Below, in pieces: positions 7,465 through 15,384 of a stretch of 41,402 nucleotides of DNA. A program made the position numbers and the translations under genes. Every line of letters begins with the position of its first letter. Position 1 is the first letter of the stretch. This DNA is from an uncultured Eubacterium sp. (GTDB lineage Bacteria; Bacillota; Clostridia; Lachnospirales; Lachnospiraceae). Where the stretch lies: the NCBI GenBank assembly GCA_947088865.1, contig CAMUHY010000023.1:1-41402 (forward strand), read 5' to 3'. The notes under the pieces are model-generated. The model searched no databases, was not told the DNA's origin, and worked only from the letters and a program-made list of their open reading frames with translations.

Positions 7465-9027
7465 TCATATCCACTTCTTTTTTTTACACAGCATCAATGG
7501 ACAAAAATAAGTTATTGCTGCAATTACCAATGCAATGAGTACGGATATCATATTTGCACCTGTAAGCATATACATCAGCGTATATGTAAGCCACGCAAAA
7601 AATCCCATGATACAAGCACAGCCAAATGGTATTAAAAATGTTTGAATATACTCTAATTTAAAATCAATATGTCTTTTTAAATCCCTTAAATTCAACACAA
7701 ATATTAAAATTGGAAATGAGGCATTGCCAATTACAAGAGCATATATCCCAAGCCTTGACCAACGAAGCATAAGATATACGATAACAATATGCAGAGCAAG
7801 AGAAATAAAAGAATTTTTTACAGGTTTTCGCATTTCATCAATTGCCTGTAAAGCAGAACTCGTCACTGTCGATAACGTATAAAACACGACTGCTATCGCT
7901 CCAATCCGAAGCATCATTTCCCCTTGTGTGCTGTCATAGCCCGAAAAGAGCAATTCAATAATAGGCTTGCCAATTGCCACAAAACCTACAAATGAAGGAA
8001 TAGCAATAATCATATTCGTTTTTATCGTGCTTGTTATTTTATTTCGGACATGTGCCATATTATTCTTGGTATAAGAAGCAACCACACTTGGCAGCATGGA
8101 CGCTGACATGGCAGAGGCAATTCCTTGAGGAATACCAATAAGCAAGGTATAGCTGGAAGCAAAATTTCCTAAATCCGCCTTAATATTTGTTGACACATTT
8201 GTTTTCGTCATAATATTAGAAAACATTGCATCATCAATTACCGCGCTGATTTGATACAATGTCTGCCCAAGTATAATAGGAACCATCGTTGCAATAATCA
8301 TTATATATACTTGTGAATCTTGCAACGATTCGCTCACCATATCTTTTTTTTGTTTTTTGGCAAATGTCTGCTGATATGCCATATACAAAAAAATCATAAA
8401 CAATAATCCAGATAAGGCTCCAATTGCCGTCCCCAATGTTCCTCCTGCCGCTCCGTATGCCGAAACATTGTCTGACTGTGCAAATGTTTTCATCAGTATA
8501 TATCCTGCCGCAATACTTACAACAGCATTCATCACTTGTTCTATCAATTGCGAAAATGCTGTTGGAATCATTGTTCCCTGACCTTGAAAAAAGCCTCTTA
8601 AAACGCCCATCACAGCAACCAAAAAAATGGTTGGAGCTAAGACTCGTAGTGGTATAGCAAGACCATCAACGCCTTTATATAATTTTTCAATAGCATTAGC
8701 GCCAAAAAATAATATCAGCGCTGCCAAACCACCTGTACATATTGAAACGACAAGAGAACAACGAATAATCTTACCTGCATTTTTATATTGCTTCCTAACA
8801 AATTTAGCAGATATAAGTTTAGAGACTGCCATTGGCAAACCATAGGAAGATAATACAAGCATTATGTTATATATATTGTATGCAACACTGTAGATTCCAT
8901 TCCCTTCACTGCCAATAATATTCATTAAAGGTATTCGATAAAACATGCCTATAATACGGACAATAATACCTGCCATAGCAAGTATTCCTCCATGTATTAT
9001 AAACTTATTCTTTCTACTTTCTGCCAT
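7465..9027 (-). CDS. Polysaccharide/lipid-linked precursor flippase, MurJ/SpoVB family (520 aa)
   Basis: A polytopic membrane protein of the MOP superfamily with about 14 hydrophobic segments. The N-terminus has the family hallmark of a helix followed by VRIIGMFYRIPLMNIIGSEG and a YSVAYNIYNIMLVLSSYGLP region. Such proteins flip lipid II or other lipid-linked saccharides across the membrane; B. subtilis has several (YtgP/MurJ, SpoVB). From sequence alone I cannot say which substrate is moved. ATG 9027 has a GGAAGGA site about 9 bases upstream. It lies in one run with the glycosidase, the membrane-anchored protein and the glycosyltransferase upstream and with mcsA just downstream, which points to an envelope role. 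Confidence 0.88.
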   Translation of the reverse strand: MAESRKNKFIIHGGILAMAGIIVRIIGMFYRIPLMNIIGSEGNGIYSVAYNIYNIMLVLSSYGLPMAVSKLISAKFVRKQYKNAGKIIRCSLVVSICTGGLAALILFFGANAIEKLYKGVDGLAIPLRVLAPTIFLVAVMGVLRGFFQGQGTMIPTAFSQLIEQVMNAVVSIAAGYILMKTFAQSDNVSAYGAAGGTLGTAIGALSGLLFMIFLYMAYQQTFAKKQKKDMVSESLQDSQVYIMIIATMVPIILGQTLYQISAVIDDAMFSNIMTKTNVSTNIKADLGNFASSYTLLIGIPQGIASAMSASMLPSVVASYTKNNMAHVRNKITSTIKTNMIIAIPSFVGFVAIGKPIIELLFSGYDSTQGEMMLRIGAIAVVFYTLSTVTSSALQAIDEMRKPVKNSFISLALHIVIVYLMLRWSRLGIYALVIGNASFPILIFVLNLRDLKRHIDFKLEYIQTFLIPFGCACIMGFFAWLTYTLMYMLTGANMISVLIALVIAAITYFCPLMLCKKKKWI

Positions 9028-9143
9028 ACCGCATATTCCTTCCCTATTGCGCTATGAAAATTGCCGCATAAACATGCACAGCCCTTTATGCAGCAGTTTC
9101 CATATATCTTATGTTTATATGCAACGACATAGAAATCGTTTTT

Positions 9144-10223
9144 CTAATTAATGATAAAATCTGCAACGACCCATTTACCATCTTTCTTTACATAAGTATA
9201 CGTAAGCGAGGTATTATATGTTTTATCACCACCGTTCCATGAAACATACAAATCATAGTATACATCACACGAAAAACAATCATCCGAATATTTTACAAAA
9301 TTTGATATATTTTCATTTTGAAACTCATATGTGTAAGTCATTCCATAAAGAAACGCCCAGACTGCTGGAATATCACTCATATAATCTTTCGCATATCCCA
9401 CCATCTGATTGGTGAGCGAAGAAAGACTGCCTCTATTAATAATATATTTTCCATAATTTCTGCCAAGTGTCATGATATCCTCACGCACTGATTCTAACAA
9501 ATCATCATCACTTGGATAGCTTGCTGTATAGGCATTCTTTGAAACTTCTACATTCAAATCATTTTCATTAAGTTGTACCCTAATATCAGGCTGTATAATA
9601 AGCCCTGATACCTCATACATTGTCTTTAACGGCTGATTCACATAATCACCCACATGTTTGCATGGCTCAAATTCAATATCATCTTCTTTAATATAATTAT
9701 CTTTTACTTCAACTCCATTAATTGTTACTGTGCTGCCTTTTGGAACACTGATTGTAATGGTATTATTGGTTGTCTTATCCGCAAAATCATCAAATGATAT
9801 CTGCCCTAATTTCCATTTATTAAAGCCCCAAAAACCTTGCCCATCTTTTTCAAGCGATACCTTCGCAATCGGTGTTTCTCCTGCAAACACAATATATACA
9901 GGGGTCTCCTCTGAATATTCTCTTGCCTTTTTCTTATATGAAACTTTTTCATTATTTAATTTATCTTTAAGATATCCTGCAACCATCTCATTGGATTCAA
10001 ATTCATTGACTACAACACCGCTTTCATTGAGAAGATTCTCTATATTATCTGCGCTAAACCGAGCGGCTAATATATCCATCATGCTTGAAGGTCTGCCCTC
10101 CTCATAATCACCAATAAAATTATACAAAACAATCCAAATAACAATACATAAAAATGCAAGAACTGCTGAGTAAATAATTAAAAACTTTTTAAATGTTTTG
10201 CTTTTTCTTCTTTTTGCTGCCAT
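9144..10223 (-). CDS. Membrane-anchored extracytoplasmic protein, unknown function (359 aa)
   Basis: A very basic N-terminus (KRRKSKTFKK) precedes one hydrophobic helix (residues about 15-35), so the bulk lies outside the cell on a single anchor. The middle contains VPKGSTVTINGVEV, a short beta module like those seen in PEGA-type or TcaA-type surface proteins. The C-terminal 90 residues, ending in YTYVKKDGKWVVADF, have the look of an NTF2-like fold. The start is placed at ATG 10223 because GGGAGG lies 4-5 bases before it; the upstream candidate at 10265 lacks a site. It is 49 bases after the glycosidase gene and probably co-transcribed. An envelope role is inferred from topology and neighbours only. 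Confidence 0.75.
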   Translation of the reverse strand: MAAKRRKSKTFKKFLIIYSAVLAFLCIVIWIVLYNFIGDYEEGRPSSMMDILAARFSADNIENLLNESGVVVNEFESNEMVAGYLKDKLNNEKVSYKKKAREYSEETPVYIVFAGETPIAKVSLEKDGQGFWGFNKWKLGQISFDDFADKTTNNTITISVPKGSTVTINGVEVKDNYIKEDDIEFEPCKHVGDYVNQPLKTMYEVSGLIIQPDIRVQLNENDLNVEVSKNAYTASYPSDDDLLESVREDIMTLGRNYGKYIINRGSLSSLTNQMVGYAKDYMSDIPAVWAFLYGMTYTYEFQNENISNFVKYSDDCFSCDVYYDLYVSWNGGDKTYNTSLTYTYVKKDGKWVVADFIIN

Positions 10224-10272
10224 TTTTCCTCCCATCCCGAAGTATTTATGCTGCGAAACAATCATTGTAATT

Positions 10273-11376
10273 TTACTTAATTAAAAATGCCGTAGGACAA
10301 GAGCGAGGACCAAGTGGTGAATATGGTGTGTTGATAACCTCTCCATCATAATACATCTGCGTTGATGTACCTCCATCCATTGTTGAAGCATTAACGGCCC
10401 CATACTGTAACATAATATCTTGTAAATCTGAAAAAGAAGCACCAATACTATTTGCCATACGTCCATCAATGGCAAGCAGCAATATAGAACCATCTTCTGC
10501 CTGACCAACTGCTGTACGTGGATTAAGACCTCCACCTATACCGGATACATCTTGAGGTTCCCCATTAATAACAAGAAATGGTCCAATACTATTGCTAATA
10601 CTGACACAATCTCTTATATTATTATCCTTTGCCTGTTGTGCATTCATATTGCCCACTATCAATTTATTGTCATGTGTAATTCCTGTGACATGACACACAC
10701 CGCTATTGGCGCCATTGACAACTTCACCATTGACCATAACCAAACCTACTGGAACACCTGTAAGTGTTGTCTCACCGTCAATAAATTCACCGCCGTTGAC
10801 ACCGCCTATGGCATCATATCTTTTTGCAATATCAGCAACGACCTGTCCTTGTCCCTGAAATGTGGCAACGGTTCCAACAATCAGCCTTGATGGGTCTTTG
10901 ACAATCATTAATTTTCCTCTGTAAGTAGACCCTTTTACATCAATAATTTGAATATCTGGCACATCTTCATTTTTTGTTGTATCAATTGTAACAAGACTGG
11001 TATCTGTTACCTCTGTTGTGTCTTTTACTGAATTTTCTTCCTTTATCTGTGCAATCTCTTCTTCGGAACAAAACCAATTTGCCAAAAAACCAATGGCGCT
11101 GGTTTCCTGAACGGACATAACAAACTGTTTTTTTGCTGTCTTTGACGGTCCAAAGCATAAAACAGCCATAACGCCGTACACAAACACTAAAAAGACAGCA
11201 ATTGTAACTGCCAAAACAGCACTAACTCTGCCAATCCACATAATTACTTTCTGCTTTGTTGTCATCTTTTTCTTCGACTTTTTATATTTTTTTCGTGGTT
11301 CTTCATCAACTGCTATCTTCCTTGATTTTTCTTCTTTTATATCTAAATATTCATCTTCATCATTATCATACATCAT
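10273..11376 (-). CDS. Phosphodiester glycosidase (NAGPA-like) family, membrane-anchored (367 aa)
   Basis: The C-terminal two-thirds match the bacterial NAGPA domain: GGVNGGEFIDG (near residue 195), the SNSIGPFLVINGEP stretch, NPRTAVGQAEDGSILLLAIDG, and the terminal NASTMDGGTSTQMYYDG motif. The family hydrolyses GlcNAc-1-phosphodiester linkages in the human uncovering enzyme; bacterial members act on envelope or exopolysaccharide linkages. A charged Lys-rich cytoplasmic N-terminus of about 45 residues precedes one membrane helix, placing the catalytic domain outside. Start ATG 11376 has GGGAG 11 bases upstream, slightly far. The upstream neighbour is a membrane glycosyltransferase, so the two may build and trim the same surface glycan. 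Confidence 0.88.
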   Translation of the reverse strand: MMYDNDEDEYLDIKEEKSRKIAVDEEPRKKYKKSKKKMTTKQKVIMWIGRVSAVLAVTIAVFLVFVYGVMAVLCFGPSKTAKKQFVMSVQETSAIGFLANWFCSEEEIAQIKEENSVKDTTEVTDTSLVTIDTTKNEDVPDIQIIDVKGSTYRGKLMIVKDPSRLIVGTVATFQGQGQVVADIAKRYDAIGGVNGGEFIDGETTLTGVPVGLVMVNGEVVNGANSGVCHVTGITHDNKLIVGNMNAQQAKDNNIRDCVSISNSIGPFLVINGEPQDVSGIGGGLNPRTAVGQAEDGSILLLAIDGRMANSIGASFSDLQDIMLQYGAVNASTMDGGTSTQMYYDGEVINTPYSPLGPRSCPTAFLIK

Positions 11377-11450
11377 ATTGATATCTTCTCCCTTCTCACC
11401 TTTATTTCATGCTAATATTTACAAAAGACTTATTTTATGCGACCTCTTAT

Positions 11451-12506
11451 CTATTTTCTAAATACCCATATTCGTTGAATATAGAAGCTAATCATAAATA
11501 AAATCGTATCGATAATTCCTTTTGTGACAACAGTCATAACTTGCCCTAAACCAAGCAAACTTGTTATCACATAAACCAAGCCATAGGATACCATCAATTG
11601 ACAGACACATAAAATATAATATCTTACCATAGCTTTGCCAAAATTGTTGTTTGCTTTAAAAACAGCCTTGCGATTAAATAGAAAGTTAAACAGTGAAGAT
11701 ACTACTCTTGCTATGACGGTTGCTAACAAAATTCTCAAAGAATCTTCCAGTTTATTATAGACAAGCACACTTACAACACTAAATATGGCTAAATCAATAA
11801 CAGACGATGCAAGTGAACTGAAAATATATTTAAAAATAACGCCATAAATCTTTAAGGAATCCTTTATAGGATTAAAATGCGTTGAAGCATTTTCTTCTAT
11901 ATACACAGTCTCAATAGGAACTTGCACAAAATCAATATTACTATTTTTAAACTCTAACAGCATATTGGTCTCATATTCAAATCGTTCCCCCTTTACTTTT
12001 GAAAACAAAGGTAAAAATTTTAATGGTATAGCTCGAAGTCCTGTCTGGGTATCGGATATATTCAATCCGCATACAAACTTAAAAACAAAACTGGTCATAT
12101 TATTGCCAAATTTACTTTTTGGCGGTACATCATCTCCCGAAAAATCACGAACCCCCAAAATCACTTTATCTTTATATTCTATCATTTTATTACAGCAGTT
12201 TAATATGTCCTCTGCTTGATGTTGATTATCGCCGTCAACTGTAACAACACCATCAATATCAGGTCTATTTGCAATGCAATAATCAAATGCTGTCTTTAAA
12301 CCTCTGCCTTTTCCTCTATTAACTTCATGTGTAAGCACTGTACACTGACGATACTCTTTAAGCTGCAAAAAAGGCTGCATATGAGCCTTATCACTTCCAT
12401 CATTAACAAGAATAATATCATCAAATCCCTTTGCAACCAGCGCATCAACAACTTGAATCAGTTTATTATCTGGATTTAGGGAAGGAATGATTACGGATAC
12501 TTTCAA
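11451..12506 (-). CDS. Glycosyltransferase family 2 fused to a GtrA-like membrane domain (351 aa)
   Basis: The N-terminal 215 residues are a GT-A glycosyltransferase of the dolichol-phosphate-mannose-synthase type: VSVIIPSLNPDNKL at the start, VNDGS (near 35) and the DGDNQHQ metal-binding motif (near 95). The C-terminal 120 residues hold four hydrophobic helices of the GtrA flippase-like family, ending in YIQRIWVF. Together they would make and help flip a polyprenyl-phosphate sugar. The start is placed at TTG 12506, because an in-frame ATG at 12521 is itself part of the Shine-Dalgarno sequence (GGAGG 519-515, 8 bases before the TTG). This is the first gene of the run that ends with clpC. A TTGACC box near 12567 may belong to its promoter. 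Confidence 0.88.
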   Translation of the reverse strand: MKVSVIIPSLNPDNKLIQVVDALVAKGFDDIILVNDGSDKAHMQPFLQLKEYRQCTVLTHEVNRGKGRGLKTAFDYCIANRPDIDGVVTVDGDNQHQAEDILNCCNKMIEYKDKVILGVRDFSGDDVPPKSKFGNNMTSFVFKFVCGLNISDTQTGLRAIPLKFLPLFSKVKGERFEYETNMLLEFKNSNIDFVQVPIETVYIEENASTHFNPIKDSLKIYGVIFKYIFSSLASSVIDLAIFSVVSVLVYNKLEDSLRILLATVIARVVSSLFNFLFNRKAVFKANNNFGKAMVRYYILCVCQLMVSYGLVYVITSLLGLGQVMTVVTKGIIDTILFMISFYIQRIWVFRK

Positions 12507-12733
12507 TATTAAATCCTCCATAAACGGAATACTTATTATATCATTACATTACTATCAAACGGTCAAATGCCAAACAATAAGCGAAACTTTGTTTGTACAT
12601 AAACTAATCAACATTGATAATATAACAAAGGACAATTATTTGCAACATTTTTGTAAGAAATATTGTAACAGACACAAGCACTTTCTCATATTATTGTAGT
12701 GTAAATGTCATAAAACATTTGGAGGACTTAAAA

Positions 12734-13045
12734 ATGAGTGATTTAGCAGCAACAAACTGCGGCGGATGTAATGAATGTGGATGTGGATGCAATGGTGGCG
12801 GTTGCTCTTCATGCTTCTGGATTATCATCCTTCTTTTATTGTGTGGAGGAAATGGATGCGGCAGCACATTTGGCGGCAACGGATGTGGCTGTGGCGGTGG
12901 CTGCGGTAGCGGTTTTAGCAATGGCGGCGATAGCTGTATCTGGCTTATCCTTCTTCTTTTCTTCTGTGGTGGCAATGGCAGTTTCTTCGGTGGTGGCAAC
13001 GGCTGTGGCTGTGGCTGCAACAACAACTGCGGCTGTGGCTGCTAA
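12734..13045 (+). CDS. Cys/Gly-rich small protein with two hydrophobic repeats (103 aa)
   Basis: It has 20 cysteines in 103 residues and very high glycine. Two similar halves are visible: CSSCFWIIILLLLCGGNG (residues 24-41) and DSCIWLILLLFFCGGNG (around 67-83), each followed by Gly/Cys/Asn clusters such as GCGCGGGCG and GCGCNNNCGCGC. The start ATG 12734 has GGAGG (12721-12725) 8 bases upstream. Similar proteins occur in Clostridia and are sometimes named after insect chorion proteins, which says nothing about function. Disulfide-linked surface or spore-coat material is a reasonable guess, but no experimental role is known to me. It is GC-rich relative to its surroundings because of the glycine and cysteine codons. 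The next two genes read the same way. Confidence 0.8.
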   Translation: MSDLAATNCGGCNECGCGCNGGGCSSCFWIIILLLLCGGNGCGSTFGGNGCGCGGGCGSGFSNGGDSCIWLILLLFFCGGNGSFFGGGNGCGCGCNNNCGCGC

Positions 13046-13086
13046 TTAGACAAAAAGGATTTTAAGCCAAAAAATCCAATGTCTAA
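13046..13086 (+). terminator. Hairpin immediately after the Cys/Gly-rich gene
   Basis: Outer arms TTAGACA (13046-13052) and TGTCTAA (13080-13086) and inner arms GGATTTT / AAAATCC (13057-13063, 13071-13077) nest into one stem starting one base after the stop codon. No clear U-tract follows, so it may act as a 3' stabiliser rather than a terminator. Confidence 0.5.
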
Positions 13087-13118
13087 AAGGCAGTAATAGT
13101 ATTTCCCCCTTCGATAAA

Positions 13119-13164
13119 ATTCAGGGTTTCGTCTGCAACAACCTTTGCTTGCGAAACCTTGAAT
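13119..13164 (+). other. Long imperfect hairpin between the Cys/Gly-rich and 223-aa genes
   Basis: A 13-bp stem with one G-U pair: ATTCA plus GGTTTCG (13119-13131) against CGAAACC plus TGAAT (13152-13164), with a 20-base loop. A second small hairpin (TTTCAG/CTGAAA, about 13250-13275) lies near the start of the next gene. The role is unknown; it could be leader structure for the 223-aa gene. Confidence 0.45.
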
Positions 13165-13295
13165 CTTTACATAAATTTTTATGCAGCATTTGATTTTAAC
13201 TTTTATTCATATCAAACAACAAACTACATATATTATATTGATTATCAGTTTCAGGATGAAATTACGCTGAAAATCAGTGCAAATAAAGGAGCATT

Positions 13296-13967
13296 ATGGC
13301 AGATAAACCACCGTTAACAGAATTTGATATAGTAACTATACCACCTTCATTTCAAATGATGAAGGCTATGCTCCCATTTTTGGACATTAATCTCCAAAAA
13401 AATTTGTCTCTACTAATACGGTTTATGGAATTAAAACAAACCATAGACTTTTTTAATTATGCTAACAATATTACCAGTATGTCACATTCTAACAAAACAA
13501 TAAGCACGGATGGTGAAAATTCTAATTTTTTATTGAATCTACTCAATAATGAAGATTTTATGAATAGTATTGCTCCCTATCTGCCTGAAAATTACAAATC
13601 TATGATTTCAGGATTTAAAATGTTTTCTTCCATGTCTGAATTATTTAATCAAAGCAATATGGATGTATCCGATTTATTAGGAAAATACATGGGTGGGTCT
13701 GCCAGTGCTGCTAGCAATACAAATAATACAAACACGGACAGCACCAATGAAAACAATCAAGAACCTGCAAACCAACCAGAAAATAAAATGCAAAACAATG
13801 AAAATAACAACGAAAATCATACCAACAACAATGATTCAGGGCAAACAAGACAAGGGCAGCCTTCTGAAGCTGATAAAGGATTTTCAATATTTTCAAATGC
13901 AATGAATCAAGAACAACAAAAATTATTTGATGACTATTTGAAACAACTTGATGATTTGGACTTATAA
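13296..13967 (+). CDS. Unknown protein with Asn/Gln-rich low-complexity linker (223 aa)
   Basis: Not recognised. The first 125 residues are predicted mostly helical and amphipathic (for example IPPSFQMMKAMLPFLDINLQ and NEDFMNSIAPYLPENYKSM). Residues about 135-190 are low-complexity Asn, Thr, Glu and Gln. A short amphipathic helix ends the protein (QEQQKLFDDYLKQLDDLDL). There is no signal peptide or membrane helix. ATG 13296 follows AAAGGAG with good spacing. It lies 250 bases after the Cys/Gly-rich gene and 84 bases before the 79-aa gene, all on the plus strand, so the three may belong together. The architecture (helical head, flexible linker, terminal helix) suits a small scaffold protein; that is speculation. 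Confidence 0.7.
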   Translation: MADKPPLTEFDIVTIPPSFQMMKAMLPFLDINLQKNLSLLIRFMELKQTIDFFNYANNITSMSHSNKTISTDGENSNFLLNLLNNEDFMNSIAPYLPENYKSMISGFKMFSSMSELFNQSNMDVSDLLGKYMGGSASAASNTNNTNTDSTNENNQEPANQPENKMQNNENNNENHTNNNDSGQTRQGQPSEADKGFSIFSNAMNQEQQKLFDDYLKQLDDLDL

Positions 13968-14051
13968 AAAAAATTGAGACCAACTCTTACAGAAAATAAG
14001 GTTCAAATTCATAAAATAAATCGTGTGATTACACACAAGAAAGAGGTTAAT

Positions 14052-14291
14052 GTGAGCGAATTGGATTTTAGAAAACAGCTTCTTATCAACGAATTTAAGT
14101 CTATGTCAAAGGGAAAAAATAAAGATGAAATCCTGCCCCTTATGCTTGCTATAAGCAGCAAGGCAAAACAGGCAGGTATCTCCTTTACAAAAGAAGATAT
14201 GCTCCTTATTATAGACCAGGTAAAAGATGAGCTTTCAGAGCAAGAAAAAAAGATATTGCCTGAACTATTATTATTAATGGAACACCGATAA
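14052..14291 (+). CDS. Small helical protein, unknown function (79 aa)
   Basis: Highly charged and predicted fully helical (MSELDFRKQLLINEFKSM at the start, LSEQEKKILPELLLLMEHR at the end). The start is placed at GTG 14052 because AAAGAGG lies 5 bases before it; an in-frame TTG at 13974 has no site. The last 83 bases overlap, in antisense, the 3' end of the DUF1294 gene. The preceding 223-aa gene ends 84 bases upstream with no terminator between, so both are probably one transcript. Family not recognised; the residue pattern and codon use look like real coding sequence. Confidence 0.6.
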   Translation: MSELDFRKQLLINEFKSMSKGKNKDEILPLMLAISSKAKQAGISFTKEDMLLIIDQVKDELSEQEKKILPELLLLMEHR

Positions 14292-14490
14292 AAAATTTTG
14301 CGTGTTTTGTTTTATGGTGGAACATATGCATCCCTGCATATGCTCCCACCGACCCTCCTATTATTGCCACCCCTATTAAAACTCTTTCTGGCGTTCTAAA
14401 AGCCCCCTGAATTGCCTTTCTTTTATCTCTTCCATACATTATAAATGCTATGATGTTAATTGTTATTATATATATTATAAAATATTTCAT
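14209..14490 (-). CDS. DUF1294 family small membrane protein (93 aa)
   Basis: It shows the family pattern: a first membrane helix (MKYFIIYIITINIIAFIMYG), then RDKRKAI, RTPERVL, a second helix with GGSVGAYAGMHMFHHKTKH, and FFIGVPLIIIVQ as third helix. Function of the family is unknown. ATG 14490 is chosen because AAGGA lies 5 bases before it; an upstream in-frame ATG at 14526 would overlap the PIN toxin gene. It begins 19 bases after the toxin stop and may be read from the toxin-antitoxin promoter. Its final 27 codons overlap the oppositely oriented 79-aa gene. Confidence 0.85.
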   Translation of the reverse strand: MKYFIIYIITINIIAFIMYGRDKRKAIQGAFRTPERVLIGVAIIGGSVGAYAGMHMFHHKTKHAKFFIGVPLIIIVQAISFFLALKAHLLPGL

Positions 14491-14509
14491 TATTATCCTT
14501 ACGTTTCTT

Positions 14510-14941
14510 TTAATTTTTGGTCTCATTTAATTTCAATAATTTTATAAATTCATTGGGTTGAATTATTTTTATTCTTGAATTCTTATAATCATTTGGATTT
14601 CTTGTTACAATATAATCTGCCATTACTTCTACTGCACATTCTTCCTGTAAGCAATCCTCAAAGTCTTCAAAGTCTTCATTTTCAATAGCAGATTTAATTT
14701 TTTCTACATTTAAAGCTGAAATATAGAACACATCACATAAATTTTTTATAAGCCTTCGTCTTTCTTTTTGAGTATATGTTTTTCGCAAAATATAGAATAA
14801 ATTAGGAATACTATGAGCTGCCAAATAACCAATAATCTCTCTATTTGCACACTTTGTCATGATTATTTGAGCCTCGTTTGTATAGGGCTGTCTTCTTAAC
14901 AAAACATCTAATATAATATTTGTGTCAATTAAAACAATCAT
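14510..14941 (-). CDS. PIN-domain toxin of a type II toxin-antitoxin pair (143 aa)
   Basis: A probable RNA-cleaving PIN nuclease. It begins MIVLIDTNIILDVLLRR, giving the first catalytic Asp, followed by an Asn/Glu-type helix. The C-terminal acidic cluster is FEDCLQEECAVEVMADYIVTRNPNDY, shown here as DCLQ, ADYIVTRN and NDY in that order, matching the PIN_3 subgroup. The start is put at ATG 14941, which overlaps the antitoxin stop by 17 bases; the weak ribosome binding site there fits translational coupling to the antitoxin. Length is standard. Targets cannot be read from the sequence. Confidence 0.88.
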   Translation of the reverse strand: MIVLIDTNIILDVLLRRQPYTNEAQIIMTKCANREIIGYLAAHSIPNLFYILRKTYTQKERRRLIKNLCDVFYISALNVEKIKSAIENEDFEDFEDCLQEECAVEVMADYIVTRNPNDYKNSRIKIIQPNEFIKLLKLNETKN

Positions 14942-15167
14942 ATTTTTCTGTTCTCGCTTCCTCAAGTTCTTTGTTAGGATTAAAGTCTTCTGGTAATTTT
15001 TTTTCCATATTTAGAATATCCATAAGAGCCATTTGAGCTTTCTGCTTATCTTTTTCTTTATTTGCTGACATTGCTTCTAAATTTTTCAAAATATTAATCA
15101 CGTATAACATATTATCATCTGGTATACGCTGTATCATTTCAATTGCCTTTTCTTTTATTAATGTCAT
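14925..15167 (-). CDS. Antitoxin partner of the PIN toxin (80 aa)
   Basis: A small charged helical protein directly upstream of and overlapping the PIN gene, the normal antitoxin-first order. The N-terminal half (MTLIKEKAIEMIQRIPDD) is the likely dimerisation/DNA-binding part, and the C-terminal part with LPEDFNPNKELEEARTEKYD is likely to be disordered and to wrap the toxin. ATG 15167 has AAGGAG 5 bases upstream. Autoregulation is expected for the class. In the leader, GATAA/TTATC and AAGCAG/CTGCTT inverted repeats are visible upstream and could be operator or RNA structure. Assignment rests mostly on position and size. Confidence 0.75.
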   Translation of the reverse strand: MTLIKEKAIEMIQRIPDDNMLYVINILKNLEAMSANKEKDKQKAQMALMDILNMEKKLPEDFNPNKELEEARTEKYDCFN

Positions 15168-15384
15168 ATAAACTCCTTATATAATAAATTTAAGTTGATA
15201 AAGGTAACTTATCTTTCTTTAATCAAGCAGATATTTGTAATCCACTTCGCTGCTTATTTATTCTGTATATTATATACTTATTATTATAGCGCAGGTACTG
15301 TTTCCACTACCCACGCTATCCATCACCTGCTTATAATAACTATTTTCTCTTGAAAATTCGCCCTCTAAAATCATTTTTAACAAA
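15168..15384. other. Intergenic between the antitoxin gene and leuS
   Basis: It holds the antitoxin leader, an AAGCAG/CTGCTT inverted repeat (about 15220-15255) and a GCAGGT/ACCTGC repeat (about 15290-15335) that may fold after the leuS stop. No U-tract typical of a terminator was found and no gene is seen. Confidence 0.4.

Noticed and set aside
12553-12567. TATCAAACGGTCAAA as a possible CtsR operator upstream of the run that ends with clpC
   Set aside because: The CtsR site needs two RGTCAAA heptads three bases apart; here one is imperfect and spacing is one base. The second heptad is more likely a -35 box (TTGACC) on the minus strand.
12734-13045. Cys-rich protein as precursor of a lanthipeptide or sactipeptide
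   Set aside because: No radical SAM, LanM/LanC, transporter or leader-peptide cleavage gene lies nearby, and the hydrophobic repeats do not fit a precursor core.
13119-13290. Third copy of the radA/asparaginase pseudoknot before the 223-aa gene
   Set aside because: A hairpin with TTGCTT in its loop and CAGTGCAAA before the ribosome binding site recall the motif, but the loop and leader segments do not pair beyond about 5 bases.
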